A stretch of 37,801 nt of DNA. It comes from Defluviicoccus sp. bin129. Lineage in GTDB: Bacteria; Pseudomonadota; Alphaproteobacteria; MPNO01. Position numbers and translations under genes: made by a program. Location: assembly GCA_002239065.1 (NCBI GenBank), contig MPNO01000046.1, forward strand, positions 1 through 37,801, given 5' to 3'. The notes beneath the pieces were generated by a model. That model ran no database searches. It worked only from the letters and a program-made list of their open reading frames with translations, and was not told where the DNA came from. Shown in pieces: positions 8,088 to 17,279 of the stretch. Every line of letters starts with the position of its first letter. The stretch's first letter is position 1.

Positions 8088-8833
8088 GCCGCGCCGTCCC
8101 GGGCGAGCGCCGCCTCGACCAGGGCCACGTCCTCCGGCCGGTCGACCCCGATCGAGCCGGGCGGCACCGGCGCGCAGGCGATGCGCTCGCCGTGCTCGAT
8201 GACGCGCAGCAGCTCGACGCTCTCGGCGCGCTCGACCGGCCCGCGCTCCCACGCCTGGAAGCGCGCCAGCGCGGCGGCGGTGAAGGCGAACATGCCGACA
8301 TGGATCTTGCGCCCCGAATCCTCGGCGAAGTCGAGCGGCACCGGCAGCCGGCTGAAGGTCATCACGCAGCCGTCGAGGCCGGGCACCAGGTGGACCACCG
8401 AGGTATCGGCGCATTGCTCGGGCGTGGCGTCGTCGAGATAGCCGGTCGAGACCTCGATCCCGCGTTCGCGCGCGGCGTCGAGCGCCGACACCACGATGTC
8501 GATGGCGGCCGGGTCGATCAGCGGCTCGTCGCCCTGCACGTTGACGTAGATCCCGGCCGTCCTGCGGCTCGCGACCTCGGCGAGCCGGTCGGTCCCGGTG
8601 GCGTGCGCGGCAGACGTCATCTCGCAGTCGATGCCGGTCTCGCGGCAGATTGCGGCGATGCGCTCGTCGTCGGTCGCCACGACCGCGTGGTCGACGCTCT
8701 CGGCCTGGCTCGCGCGGCGCCACACCCTGACCACCATCGGCACGCCGGCGATCGGCGCCAGCGGCTTGCCGGGGAACCGGGTCGAGGCGTAGCGCGCCGG
8801 GATGACGGCGAGGACGGGGGGGCTGCCTTCCAT
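8084..8833 (-). CDS. kdsB: 3-deoxy-manno-octulosonate cytidylyltransferase (CMP-Kdo synthetase)
   Basis: Activates Kdo with CTP for lipopolysaccharide core synthesis. The 249-aa protein has the nucleotide-binding signature PARYASTRFPGKPL at residues 12-25, then VVATDDERI, NVQGDEPLID and, near the C-terminus, IGVDRPEDVALVEAAL. I chose the ATG at 8833 (MEGSPPVLAVIPAR) rather than one 17 codons upstream because the family starts just before this strand. It is the first gene of the kdsB-kdsC-purH overlap chain and is divergent from gph across 74 bp, which must hold both promoters. Its presence implies an LPS-bearing Gram-negative cell. Confidence 0.93.
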   Translation of the reverse strand: MEGSPPVLAVIPARYASTRFPGKPLAPIAGVPMVVRVWRRASQAESVDHAVVATDDERIAAICRETGIDCEMTSAAHATGTDRLAEVASRRTAGIYVNVQGDEPLIDPAAIDIVVSALDAARERGIEVSTGYLDDATPEQCADTSVVHLVPGLDGCVMTFSRLPVPLDFAEDSGRKIHVGMFAFTAAALARFQAWERGPVERAESVELLRVIEHGERIACAPVPPGSIGVDRPEDVALVEAALARDGAA

Positions 8834-8907
8834 GGGGTCCTTGCGGGATCGCTCGCGGGTGAGAATAGTCGCGCCGCGAAGCAAGCGCGAGAGTGCCGGG
8901 AAATCCC

Positions 8908-9570
8908 ATGACCGAGACCGTTGTGTTCGACCTCGACGGGACGCTCGTCGACACGCTGCCCGACATCGAGACGGCGGCCAACCGGGCGCTCGCCGCCGAG
9001 GGCCGCCGCGCGCTGACCCGCCGCGAGATACGCCTGCTGATCGGCAGCGGCGGCCGCGTGCTGATGGCGAACGCCTTCAGGGCGACCGGCGAGCCCGCCC
9101 CGGAGGCGCGCATCGACGCCGCCTTCGCCGCCTATATCGCGGCCTACGAGGCCGACCCGGTCGCCGGCAGCGCGCCCTTTCCCGGGGTGCACGCGGCGCT
9201 GGAGGCGCTGTCGGCACGCGGCGCGCGGCTCGCGGTCTGCACCAACAAGCCGGGCCACCTCGCCGAAATCGTGCTGGAGACCTTCGGGCTCGCGGGATTC
9301 TTCGCCGGAATCGTGGCCGGCGACACGCTCCCCACCCGCAAGCCGAGCCCCGAGCCGCTGGTCGAGGCGGTCGCGCGCGCCGGCGGGGCGGGGCGCAAGG
9401 CGGCGATGGTGGGCGACAGCCCGATCGACGCCGACGCCGCGCGCGCCGCCGCGATCCCCTTCGTCGCGGTGAGCTTCGGCTACAGCCCGGTGCCGGCGGC
9501 CGAGCTCGGCGCCGACGCGGTGATCGACGGGTTCGATGCGCTGGCCGGGGCGCTGGACGGGCTGGGGTGA
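8908..9570 (+). CDS. gph: Phosphoglycolate phosphatase-type HAD hydrolase
   Basis: 220-aa HAD hydrolase with an alpha-helical cap (C1). Motif I FDLDGTLVDT at residues 7-16, motif II VCTNKPGHLAE, motif III lysine in TRKPSPEPLVEA and motif IV MVGDSPIDADAA are all intact. The order and spacing match Gph, which removes 2-phosphoglycolate formed by DNA repair or oxygenation. Start taken at the ATG at 8908; an in-frame GTG 15 bp earlier is possible. It is monocistronic or the first gene of a plus-strand run, with a 112-bp gap before the fumarase. Pyrophosphatase PpaX-like specificity cannot be excluded. Confidence 0.85.
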   Translation: MTETVVFDLDGTLVDTLPDIETAANRALAAEGRRALTRREIRLLIGSGGRVLMANAFRATGEPAPEARIDAAFAAYIAAYEADPVAGSAPFPGVHAALEALSARGARLAVCTNKPGHLAEIVLETFGLAGFFAGIVAGDTLPTRKPSPEPLVEAVARAGGAGRKAAMVGDSPIDADAARAAAIPFVAVSFGYSPVPAAELGADAVIDGFDALAGALDGLG

Positions 9571-9682
9571 AGCGGCCCGCCACCGTCCTCGTCAATTCGA
9601 CCGGAGCGCGGCAGGCGGTCCCCGTCTTGGTCCGCACCCGCCGCGACCCTATCTTCAGTAAGCCGCCCCGAGGGAGGATGAC

Positions 9683-11293
9683 ATGTCGGAGTTCGCCCAC
9701 CACGCGCTGTTCCCGCTCGCCGACGACGCGACCCCCTACCGCAAACTGTCTTCCGACCATGTGGGGGTCGAGCGGTTCCGCGGCGGGGACATGCTGACCG
9801 TCGCGCCCGACGCGCTCGGCCTGCTCGCCGAACGGGCCTTCTTCGAAATCGCGCATTATCTGAGGCCCGGCCACCTCGCCCAGCTGCGCGCCATCCTCGA
9901 CGACGCCGAGGCCTCGGACAACGACCGCTTCGTCGCCTACGACCTGCTCAAGAACGCCAATATCGCCGCCGGCGGGGTGCTGCCGATGTGCCAGGACACC
10001 GGCACCGCGATCGTCATGGGCAAGAAGGGCGAGCGGGTGTGGACCGGGGGCGGCGACGAGGCGGCGCTCGCCGGGGGCATCCACAAGACCTACACCGAGC
10101 GCAACCTGCGCTATTCCAACGTCGCGCCGCTCTCGATGTACGAGGAGGTCAATACCGGCACCAACCTGCCGGCGCAGATCGAGATCTACGCCACCGAGGG
10201 GGAGGAGTACGGCTTCCTGTTCATCGCCAAGGGGGGCGGGTCGGCCAACAAGTCCTTCCTGTTCCAGGAGACCCCGGCCCGGCTCAACCCCGAATCCATG
10301 CTGGGCTTCCTCGACGAGAAGATCCGCACGCTGGGCACCGCGGCCTGCCCGCCCTACCACCTCGCGATCTGCATCGGCGGCATGTCGGCCGAGTTCAACC
10401 TCAAGACAGTCAAGCTCGCCAGCACGCGCTATCTCGACGGGCTGCCGAGGGAGGGCTCGGAGCGGGCCCAGGCGTTCCGCGATGTCGGGATGGAGGAGGA
10501 GATCCTCGAACTCACCCGCAAGATGGGGATCGGCGCCCAGTTCGGCGGCAAGTATTTCTGCCACGACGTGCGGGTGATCCGCCTGCCGCGCCACGGCGCC
10601 TCGCTCCCCATCGGGCTCGGGGTGTCGTGCTCGGCCGACCGCCAGGCGCTCGGCAAGATCACCGGCGAGGGGATCTTTCTCGAGCAGCTCGAGACCGACC
10701 CGGCGCGCTATCTGCCCGATATCGAGGAGGCGAGCCTCGGCGGCGAGGCGGTGGCGATCGACATCGACCGGCCGATGGAAGAGATCCGCGCGACGCTCGG
10801 CCGCTACCCGATCAAGACCCGGCTCTCGCTCACCGGCTCGATGGTGGTGGCGCGCGACGCGGCGCATGCGAAGATCAAGGCGAGGCTCGACGCCGGCGAG
10901 GCGATGCCGGCCTATATGCGCGACAACATGGTGTACTACGCCGGCCCCGCGAAGACGCCCGCGGGCTACGCGTCGGGCTCGTTCGGCCCGACCACGGCGG
11001 GGCGCATGGATTCCTACGTCGCCCGGTTCCAGGAGGCGGGCGGCAGCCATGTCATGCTCGCCAAGGGCAACCGCTCGCCCGAGGTCACCGCCGCCTGCAA
11101 GGCGCATGGCGGCTTCTATCTCGGCTCGATCGGCGGCCCGGCGGCGCGGCTCGCGCAGGACTGCATCGCGAAGGTCGAGTGCATCGAGTATCCCGAGCTC
11201 GGCATGGAGGCGGTGTGGCGCATCGAGGTGAAGAATTTTCCCGCCTTCATCGTGGTCGACGACAAGGGCAACGACTTCTTCCGTGCCCTCTGA
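9683..11293 (+). CDS. Class I (4Fe-4S) fumarate hydratase
   Basis: 536-aa oxygen-labile fumarase interconverting fumarate and malate in the TCA cycle. Three cysteines suited to bind the 4Fe-4S cluster occur at C103 (PMCQDTG), C230 ([10 protein letters not shown]) and C316 (GVSCSADRQ). The C-terminal beta domain shows [19 protein letters not shown] and [10 protein letters not shown]. Length matches the one-piece FumA/FumB type rather than the split two-subunit type. A good ribosome site (GAGGG) lies before ATG 9683. The last 11 bp overlap the Mug-family gene. Function is well supported; the FumA/FumB letter is not assignable. Confidence 0.93.
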   Translation: MSEFAHHALFPLADDATPYRKLSSDHVGVERFRGGDMLTVAPDALGLLAERAFFEIAHYLRPGHLAQLRAILDDAEASDNDRFVAYDLLKNANIAAGGVLPMCQDTGTAIVMGKKGERVWTGGGDEAALAGGIHKTYTERNLRYSNVAPLSMYEEVNTGTNLPAQIEIYATEGEEYGFLFIAKGGGSANKSFLFQETPARLNPESMLGFLDEKIRTLGTAACPPYHLAICIGGMSAEFNLKTVKLASTRYLDGLPREGSERAQAFRDVGMEEEILELTRKMGIGAQFGGKYFCHDVRVIRLPRHGASLPIGLGVSCSADRQALGKITGEGIFLEQLETDPARYLPDIEEASLGGEAVAIDIDRPMEEIRATLGRYPIKTRLSLTGSMVVARDAAHAKIKARLDAGEAMPAYMRDNMVYYAGPAKTPAGYASGSFGPTTAGRMDSYVARFQEAGGSHVMLAKGNRSPEVTAACKAHGGFYLGSIGGPAARLAQDCIAKVECIEYPELGMEAVWRIEVKNFPAFIVVDDKGNDFFRAL

Positions 11294-11804
11294 CGCGCCG
11301 GTCCTCCCCGACGTCATCGCGCCCGGGGTGACGACGCTGCTGTGCGGCAGCGCGGCCGGCGCGGTCTCGGCCAGGCTCGGCCTGCCCTATGCCGGGCCGG
11401 GCAACAAGTTCTGGCCGATCCTCGCCGAATCCGGGCTGACGCCCAGGCTACTCGCGCCCGCCGAGTTCCGCGCGCTGCCGCGCCACGGCCTCGGCCTGAC
11501 CGACATCAACAAGACCGAGTCGGGCGCCGATTCCGACCTGACCGGGGCGGGCGACGACGCCGAGGCGCTGGCCGCCAAGCTGGAGGCGTTCCGCCCGGCG
11601 ATCCTCGCCTTCACCGCCAAGCGGCCGGCGCAGGTGTTCCTCGGCGCCGGCCGGGTCGAGTACGGAGTCCAGGACCGGCGCTTCGGCGCGACCGAGATCC
11701 ACGTCCTCCCCTCGCCGTCCGGCCTCGCGGTGCGCTGGTGGGACCCGTCCTACTGGCACGCGCTGGGGGCAAGGCACCGGGCGCTGGTGGGCGAGAGGCG
11801 GTAG
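11283..11804 (+). CDS. mug: Mug/TDG-family mismatch-specific uracil-DNA glycosylase
   Basis: 173-aa base-excision repair enzyme candidate acting on G:U or G:T mismatches and etheno adducts. Family features are [14 protein letters not shown] at the N-terminus, then [20 protein letters not shown] and HGLGLTDI. In E. coli Mug the first motif is GINP with a catalytic Asn; here it reads GSAAG (residues 22-26), so that Asn is absent. I recall similar GxAAG variants as common among alphaproteobacterial homologues, which argues for a natural subfamily with altered catalysis rather than decay. GTG start inside the fumarase 3' end; the neighbour gene downstream is convergent, 19 bp away. Confidence 0.8.
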   Translation: MPSDAPVLPDVIAPGVTTLLCGSAAGAVSARLGLPYAGPGNKFWPILAESGLTPRLLAPAEFRALPRHGLGLTDINKTESGADSDLTGAGDDAEALAAKLEAFRPAILAFTAKRPAQVFLGAGRVEYGVQDRRFGATEIHVLPSPSGLAVRWWDPSYWHALGARHRALVGERR

Positions 11805-11823
11805 GGGTCCTTCGACCCGCCCC

Positions 11824-12987
11824 CTAGTTCGCGGCAGCCGCGCAGTCGGGGGTCCAGCCGAGCGGCACGTGGGTCGCGGTGCGCAGGCGCTGCCGGTCGA
11901 TCCACCGGTTCTTGTGGGCGAAGTCGTAGAACCGGGCGCGCAGCCAGGGCGGCCAGCGTCCCGGCCATCCATAGAGTGTCGATATGCGCTGGGTGTGCTC
12001 GGTGAGCGGCCGTTCGCGGCGCTCCCATTCGGCGAGCCCGGCGGGGATGTCGCGATGCCGGTCGAGATGGACCGCGAGAGCGAGCCCGTTCATCATCCCG
12101 CAGCCGCCGCCCTGGCCGAGATTGGGGGCCATGGCGTGCGCCGCGTCGCCGATCATCGCGACCCGCCCGCGCGACCAGCGCCTGAGGCGGACGACGACGA
12201 AGGGGTCCCAGCGTCCGCGCCCGCCGATGCGCGGAAACAGCTGGGCGAGTTGGGGGAAGGTCCGGGTCCAGAGGTCGATATCGATCGGAATCCGCCGGGC
12301 CTGCGTATCGGTCACCGGGCAGAGCAGAGCGAGATAGACCGCCTCGTCGGAGACCGGGGTGTAGAGCAGCCGCCGCCTTCCCGACCAGTACTCGATGTAG
12401 GTCTGCGTCTCGGGGTCGCGGCGTTCGTCTTCGGTGCGCGGCACCAGGAGGCGGATCGCGCCGTCGGGCAGCTGCCTGAACGAGCGCATCAGGCCGAGCG
12501 AGTCGCGCACCGGCGAGCCCACCCCGTCGGCGCCGATCACGAGGTCCGCCCCGAGCCGCCGCCCGTCGGCCAGCACCAGCACCCCGCCGGGCTCGGCGCC
12601 GGCGACCTCGGAGCCGGTGACGATCTCGGCGCCGGCCTCCCGCGCCGCCGCGGCCAGGGCGTCGATGCAGGTCTGGCGGACGATCGAGAACATGCGCATC
12701 GTCCCGCCCGCCGGCCACTCGATGCGGGCGATGGTGTTGTTGGCGTCGTCGCGCATCTCGCGCGCCTGGCCCGGGAAGGCGCCTTGCGTGGCGGCATCGT
12801 AGGCGCCCACCGCCTCGAACACCTTGAGCCCGTTCTCGTAGATATAGATGCCCGCGCCGGCGGTGCGCAGCCGGTCCGCCGCCTCGTGCACGCGGACGCT
12901 CCAGCCGCGCCGGGCGAAGGCCGCCGCGGCGGTCAGCCCGGCGAACCCGGCGCCGGCGATCTCCACATGCCGCCGCGCCGCCGTCAT
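11824..12987 (-). CDS. FAD-dependent monooxygenase (salicylate-hydroxylase/UbiH-like)
   Basis: 387-aa class A flavoprotein monooxygenase. The FAD/NADH folds show the GxGxxG dinucleotide motif near the N-terminus (GAGFAGLTAA), the DG motif GADGVGSPVRD, and the GD motif GDAAHAMAPNLGQGG, all in the expected order. Family members hydroxylate aromatic or related rings with NAD(P)H and O2. It is the third and last gene of a leftward set (IPNS-like oxygenase, dienelactone hydrolase, monooxygenase) separated by 10-12 bp, which suggests a catabolic pathway. The substrate is not predictable; a 6-hydroxynicotinate or salicylate type role is only a guess. Confidence 0.85.
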   Translation of the reverse strand: MTAARRHVEIAGAGFAGLTAAAAFARRGWSVRVHEAADRLRTAGAGIYIYENGLKVFEAVGAYDAATQGAFPGQAREMRDDANNTIARIEWPAGGTMRMFSIVRQTCIDALAAAAREAGAEIVTGSEVAGAEPGGVLVLADGRRLGADLVIGADGVGSPVRDSLGLMRSFRQLPDGAIRLLVPRTEDERRDPETQTYIEYWSGRRRLLYTPVSDEAVYLALLCPVTDTQARRIPIDIDLWTRTFPQLAQLFPRIGGRGRWDPFVVVRLRRWSRGRVAMIGDAAHAMAPNLGQGGGCGMMNGLALAVHLDRHRDIPAGLAEWERRERPLTEHTQRISTLYGWPGRWPPWLRARFYDFAHKNRWIDRQRLRTATHVPLGWTPDCAAAAN

Positions 12988-12999
12988 CGTCGCGTCCGG

Positions 13000-13707
13000 T
13001 CAGGCGGAAGGCGCCAGGGTCCGGCGGAAGAAGTCGAGCAGCCTGGCCTGCGCGTCCCGCGACTGCTCTTCCCGGAAATTGGGGCCGAGGAAGTTCTGAA
13101 ACGCATGCCCCGCGCCGTCATAGGCGTGGAAGACATGGTCGATGCCGTGCTCGGTCATCGCCGCGTCAATCTTCGCCACGTCGTCGGGCGAGGGGTTCTC
13201 GTCCTCGTTGCCGAAGAAGCCGATCACCTTGCAGCCGATCGCGCCGACGCGCTCGATCGGCGCCGGGTTGCCCTCGCCCCAGGGCTTGAAGATGTTGCCG
13301 CCGTAGAAGATGCCGCAGGCGGTGAAGGCGCGGTTGGTCGAGGCGCCGAGAAACGCAGACCGCCCGCCCATGCAGTGGCCGACGATGCCGAGCGCGCCCG
13401 CGCGATGGTCGGCGCGGCCCTGCACGTAATCCGCGGTCGCGTCGATATCGGCGATCAGCTCCGCATCGTTGAGCGCGCCCATCGACCGGGACGTGTCCTC
13501 GCCCGCCGGGCGGCGGTGGTAGAACAGCGGCGCTGCGGCGATATAGCCGTCGGCCGCCAGCCCCTCGACGAACTTCCGGGTGAAGTCGTCGAGCGCGCCC
13601 CGGTGGTGGGTGACCACCACGCCGGGATGCGGTCCCGGCGCCGCCGGTGCATCGACATAGACCTCCATCGAGCTGCCGCCGACGGTCAGGTGTTCGGTAT
13701 GCGCCAT
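13000..13707 (-). CDS. Dienelactone hydrolase family protein (leftward oxidative operon)
   Basis: 235-aa alpha/beta hydrolase. The dienelactone-hydrolase-type triad is visible: nucleophile Cys112 in VGHCMGG, Asp169 in FGNEDENPSP, and His201 in GAGHAF. Such enzymes open enol-lactones formed after ring cleavage, or act on other esters or lactones. The ATG at 13707 sits 11 bp downstream of the IPNS-like gene stop, and the end lies 12 bp before the monooxygenase gene, so the three are probably one operon. A more distant paralogue is at 21465-22139. The real substrate is unknown. Confidence 0.85.
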   Translation of the reverse strand: MAHTEHLTVGGSSMEVYVDAPAAPGPHPGVVVTHHRGALDDFTRKFVEGLAADGYIAAAPLFYHRRPAGEDTSRSMGALNDAELIADIDATADYVQGRADHRAGALGIVGHCMGGRSAFLGASTNRAFTACGIFYGGNIFKPWGEGNPAPIERVGAIGCKVIGFFGNEDENPSPDDVAKIDAAMTEHGIDHVFHAYDGAGHAFQNFLGPNFREEQSRDAQARLLDFFRRTLAPSA

Positions 13708-13717
13708 GCTTCGCCTC

Positions 13718-14731
13718 CTAGGAAATCGCCGCGGCCTGGGTATCGGGTATGTCGGTCTCGTCGTAGCGGATGTCGCGGAACGCGCCCGAGGTGACCGGGC
13801 GGTAGAGCGGCGGCCGCGCCGCATCGGTGCAGCTCGGCAGGCAGGCGATCTCCGCGTCGTAGTTGGGCTGGTGGAAGAAGCCGATCGAGATGCGCCGCGC
13901 GCTCGGCCCGAGCCCGGCCGGCGGGTTGACCACGCGGTGGAAGTTGGACGTCCAGACATCGTTGGTCCAGCGCCGGAACAGGTCGCCGACATTGACCACG
14001 AAAGCCTCCGGCCGGGTCTCGACGTCGTACCAGCGCCCGTCGCGGTCCTGGACCTGGAGCCCGCCCGGCTCGTCCTCGCCCATCAGGATGGTGAAGGTGC
14101 CGAAATCGGTATGCGCGCCGGCGCGGATCTGGCCCTCCGGCGGGGCGACGGGCTGCGGCGGGTAGTGGTTGATCCGCATGGCGGTGACGTGGCGGTCGAT
14201 CTTGTCCTCGAACCAGCCCTCGTCGAGGTCGAGCGCGAGCGCGGCAAGCCGCATGAGGTGGCCGACCAGCGCCTCCATCGCCGCGTAGTAGGCACTCGCG
14301 GCATGGCGGAACCCGGGGCGGCGTTCGGGCCAGATATTGGGGATGAAATAGCGCTGCCCCTCCTCGCCCGTGTAGTAGGGATCGTCCGGCCAGCTCTCCC
14401 TGCCGAAATGGTAGAACTCCTTGAGATCGGGCGGCGCCGCGCCGCCGGCGGCGCGGCCGAGCGCCTCGCCCTCATAGACCCTGAGCCCCCTCGGCGTGCC
14501 GGCCGCCGGATGGACGCATTTGCGCTTTTCCGCATCCGGCAGGGCGAAATACGCGTGCGACGTCCGGCGCAATTCCTCCACGATCCCCGCATCCACGCGG
14601 TGGCCGGAGATCGCGAAGAAGCCGATATCGGCGCAGGCCGCGCCGATCGCCTTGCCGACCCGGCGGCGGTCCGCCGCATCGCCGCCGAAATAGGGCGCGA
14701 TGTCGATCAGCGGCACGCGCGCGCTGCTCAT
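13718..14731 (-). CDS. Isopenicillin-N-synthase-like Fe(II)/2-oxoglutarate-type dioxygenase
   Basis: 337-aa non-haem iron oxygenase of the IPNS/2OG-FeII family. An N-terminal DIOX_N-like part (VPLIDIAPYF, GFFAISGH) precedes the double-stranded beta-helix with iron ligands His207 and Asp209 (AHTDFG) and His265 (SNFHRV), and the co-substrate motif R280-I-S. Members hydroxylate, desaturate or cyclise small molecules; despite the family name, an antibiotic role is not implied. First gene of the leftward three-gene set, divergent from the molybdenum hydroxylase gene across 137 bp. Confidence 0.88.
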   Translation of the reverse strand: MSSARVPLIDIAPYFGGDAADRRRVGKAIGAACADIGFFAISGHRVDAGIVEELRRTSHAYFALPDAEKRKCVHPAAGTPRGLRVYEGEALGRAAGGAAPPDLKEFYHFGRESWPDDPYYTGEEGQRYFIPNIWPERRPGFRHAASAYYAAMEALVGHLMRLAALALDLDEGWFEDKIDRHVTAMRINHYPPQPVAPPEGQIRAGAHTDFGTFTILMGEDEPGGLQVQDRDGRWYDVETRPEAFVVNVGDLFRRWTNDVWTSNFHRVVNPPAGLGPSARRISIGFFHQPNYDAEIACLPSCTDAARPPLYRPVTSGAFRDIRYDETDIPDTQAAAIS

Positions 14732-14868
14732 CGGTCCCTCCCGCTTGCCCCAAGAATCTGCCGGCCCGCAGGATGCCCCGCGCGCGGCCCGAGGGGAAGA
14801 CCCCGCTTTACAGCGGAGCGGCCGGTCGCGAGACTGCGGCGGTTTCCAGGACAGCCCGGAGGAGTGGG
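14732..14868. promoter_or_regulatory. Divergent promoter region of the oxidative cluster
   Basis: This 137-bp gap separates the two arms of the cluster and must hold start signals for both. It contains a small inverted repeat CCGCT-ttac-AGCGG near 14810 and a strong ribosome site (CCCGGAGGAG) about 7 bp before ATG 14869. No clear sigma-70 hexamers and no regulator gene are seen, so the control mechanism is unknown. Confidence 0.35.
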
Positions 14869-17190
14869 ATGAAGTTCGGTGTCGGACAGCCGGTTGCGCG
14901 CACGGAGGATCCGCGCCTGCTCAAGGGCGAGGGCCGCTTCGTCGACGACATCGCCCTGCCGGGCGAGGTCCACGGCTACGTGCTGCGCTCGCCGCACGCG
15001 GCCGCCCGGGTCCGATCCGTGGACGTGGAAGCGGCGCGCCGCGCGCCCGGCGTCGTCCTGGTGCTCACCCGGGCCGATATCGAGGCCGAGGGGATCGACG
15101 GCATCCCGCATTTCATCCCGCCGATGGCGTTCGGCGCCCCGCCGCCCAAATTCAACCCGCTCCACCCGATCCTGGCCGGCGACCGGGTGCGCCATGTCGG
15201 CACGCCGGTCGCCTTCGTGGTGGCCGGGACGCTGGATGAGGCGATGGACGCGGCGGAGACCATCGCGGTCGATTACGAGATGCTGCCCTCGGTGACCGCG
15301 CCCGGGCGGGCGACCGCCGCCGGCGCGCCCGCGGTGTGGGACGAGGCGCCGGACAATATCTGGTTCACCGTGGAGCGCGGCGACAAGGCGGCGACCGATG
15401 CCGCCTTCGCGCGCGCCGCGCATGTCACCCGGCTCAGCCTGCTCAACAACCGGCTGAGCTGCAACGCGATGGAGCCGCGCGCGACGATCGTCGAATACCA
15501 GCCCGCCACCGACCACGTGACGATGTACACCGAGAACCAGTCGCCGCACGCCCAGCGCAGCCATCTCTCGCATGTCTTCCACAAGCCGGAGGGCAATTTC
15601 CGGGTCATCAGCCCCGATGTCGGCGGCGGGTTCGGGATGAAGAACGCGGTCTATCCCGAGGACGCGCTCTGCGCGATCGCCGCGAGGCGGCTGGCCCGCC
15701 CGGTGCGCTGGACCGCCGACCGGACCGAGAGCCTGCAGAGCGACGCCCATGCCCGCGACGCGGTGACCGAGGCCGCGCTGGCGCTCGATGCGGACGGCAA
15801 CTTCCTCGCCATCCGCGCCGAGACCGACCACGCGGTGGGCGCCTATCTCGGCGAGGCGGCCTGCGTGCCGGTCGGGCTGGGCTCGACCATGTATGCCGGC
15901 AATTACGACCTGCCGGCCGCCTGGCTCTCGATCAACGCGGTGTTCACCAACACCAACACGGTGGCGCCCTATCGCGGCGCGGGCCGGCCGGAGGCCTGTT
16001 ACATCGTCGAACGGCTGGTCGACCAGGCCGCCGTCGAGCTCGGCATCGACCCGGTCGAGCTCAGGCGGCGCAACTACATCAAGCCCGCCGACATGCCCTA
16101 CCAGAACGCGATCATGACGGTCTACGACACCGGCGAGTTCGAGAAGATCGCCGACATGGCGGTGGCCCTCGCCGACCGCGACGGGTTCGCCGGGCGCAAG
16201 GCCGCGTCCGAGGCGGCGGGACGGCTGCGCGGTCTCGGCGTGACCTATTTCATCGAGATCGGCGCCCCCTTCAACGACCGCATGCAGCTCTATTTCGACC
16301 CGGCCGGCGGGGTCACCATCGCCGCCGGCACGCACAGCCACGGCCAGGGCCACCGGACGGTCTACGCGCAGATGGTGTCCGACTGGCTCGGCGTCGAGTT
16401 CGACAGCATCCGCCTGGTGCAGGGCGACACCGACCAGGTCGCCTACGGGCGCGGCACCTACGGCTCGCGCTCGGTCACCGTCGGCGGGGCGGCGCTCAAG
16501 GACGCGGCGGACCAGGTGATCGCCAAGGGGCGGCGCATGGCGGCCCATCTGATGGAGGCGGCGGAGGCCGATATCGAGTTCGCCGAGGGCGCATTCACCG
16601 TCGCCGGCACCGACAAGTCGATCGGCATCGTGGACGTCGCCCGGGCCTCCTTCATGCCGGTCGGCTGGCCCGAGGCGTTCGGCATCGGGCTGGAGGCGAC
16701 GGGCAGCTTCACGCCGACCAACGGCAACTTCCCCAATGGCTGCCATATCTGCGAGGTCGAGGTGGACCCCGAGACCGGCGCGGTCGACCTGCTGCGCTAT
16801 TCGTCGGTCAACGATTCGGGGCTGATCATCAACCCGCTACTGTTCGAGGGCCAGGTCCATGGCGGGCTCGCCCAGGGGATCGGCCAGGTGCTGTTCGAAC
16901 ACGTCGTCTATGACGACGAATCGGGCCAGCTCCAGTCCGGCTCCTTCATGGATTACTGCATGCCGCGGGCCGACGACCTGCCGTCCTTCGTGCTCGACGA
17001 CGTCGAGGTCCGCTGCGCGACCAACCCGCTCGGCGTCAAGGGCGCCGGCGAGACCGGAACCGTCGCCGCGCTGCCCGCGGTGATGCACGCGATCCTGGAT
17101 GCGGTCCGCCCGCTCGGCGTTTCGGACCTCCAGATGCCGGCCACGCCGCAGGCCGTCTGGCGGGCGATCCGGCAGGCGGGCGCGGCGTAG
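14869..17190 (+). CDS. Xanthine-dehydrogenase-family molybdopterin-binding large subunit, CoxL form II-like
   Basis: 773-aa molybdenum hydroxylase catalytic subunit. It opens with the fused-fold signature of the a/b hammerhead domain (RTEDPRLLKGEGRFVDDI), has the GGGFGMKNAVYPE cofactor motif, the loop APYRGAGRPEA at about 366-376, and the catalytic glutamate near residue 728 in KGAGETGT. The loop reads YRGAGR, as in form II CoxL-like enzymes, and not the YRCSFR of true CO dehydrogenase, so a heterocycle or aldehyde hydroxylase is likelier. ATG 14869 has a strong ribosome site, better than the ATG 96 bp upstream. The usual FAD and 2Fe-2S partner subunits are absent beside it. Confidence 0.88.
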   Translation: MKFGVGQPVARTEDPRLLKGEGRFVDDIALPGEVHGYVLRSPHAAARVRSVDVEAARRAPGVVLVLTRADIEAEGIDGIPHFIPPMAFGAPPPKFNPLHPILAGDRVRHVGTPVAFVVAGTLDEAMDAAETIAVDYEMLPSVTAPGRATAAGAPAVWDEAPDNIWFTVERGDKAATDAAFARAAHVTRLSLLNNRLSCNAMEPRATIVEYQPATDHVTMYTENQSPHAQRSHLSHVFHKPEGNFRVISPDVGGGFGMKNAVYPEDALCAIAARRLARPVRWTADRTESLQSDAHARDAVTEAALALDADGNFLAIRAETDHAVGAYLGEAACVPVGLGSTMYAGNYDLPAAWLSINAVFTNTNTVAPYRGAGRPEACYIVERLVDQAAVELGIDPVELRRRNYIKPADMPYQNAIMTVYDTGEFEKIADMAVALADRDGFAGRKAASEAAGRLRGLGVTYFIEIGAPFNDRMQLYFDPAGGVTIAAGTHSHGQGHRTVYAQMVSDWLGVEFDSIRLVQGDTDQVAYGRGTYGSRSVTVGGAALKDAADQVIAKGRRMAAHLMEAAEADIEFAEGAFTVAGTDKSIGIVDVARASFMPVGWPEAFGIGLEATGSFTPTNGNFPNGCHICEVEVDPETGAVDLLRYSSVNDSGLIINPLLFEGQVHGGLAQGIGQVLFEHVVYDDESGQLQSGSFMDYCMPRADDLPSFVLDDVEVRCATNPLGVKGAGETGTVAALPAVMHAILDAVRPLGVSDLQMPATPQAVWRAIRQAGAA

Positions 17191-17221
17191 GGGGCGGGCA
17201 GGCCCGGCCCCGCCGGCCCGC

Positions 17222-17249
17222 TTGCCGCGGTTCGGGCGGGCTGTATATT
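17222..17249 (+). promoter_or_regulatory. Candidate sigma-70 promoter of the VOC gene
   Basis: TTGCCG at 17222-17227 and TATATT at 17244-17249 are separated by 16 bp, an acceptable sigma-70 arrangement that stands out in this GC-rich sequence. The -10 ends 30 bp before the VOC start codon. This suggests that the VOC gene can be transcribed independently of the molybdenum hydroxylase upstream. Prediction by eye only. Confidence 0.45.
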
Positions 17250-17279
17250 GGCGCGGAATCCATCGCAGGGAGAGGCGGC

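Noticed and set aside
14869..17190. Aerobic carbon monoxide dehydrogenase (form I CoxL)
   Set aside because: The active-site loop reads YRGAGR, not YRCSFR, and coxM/coxS are not adjacent.
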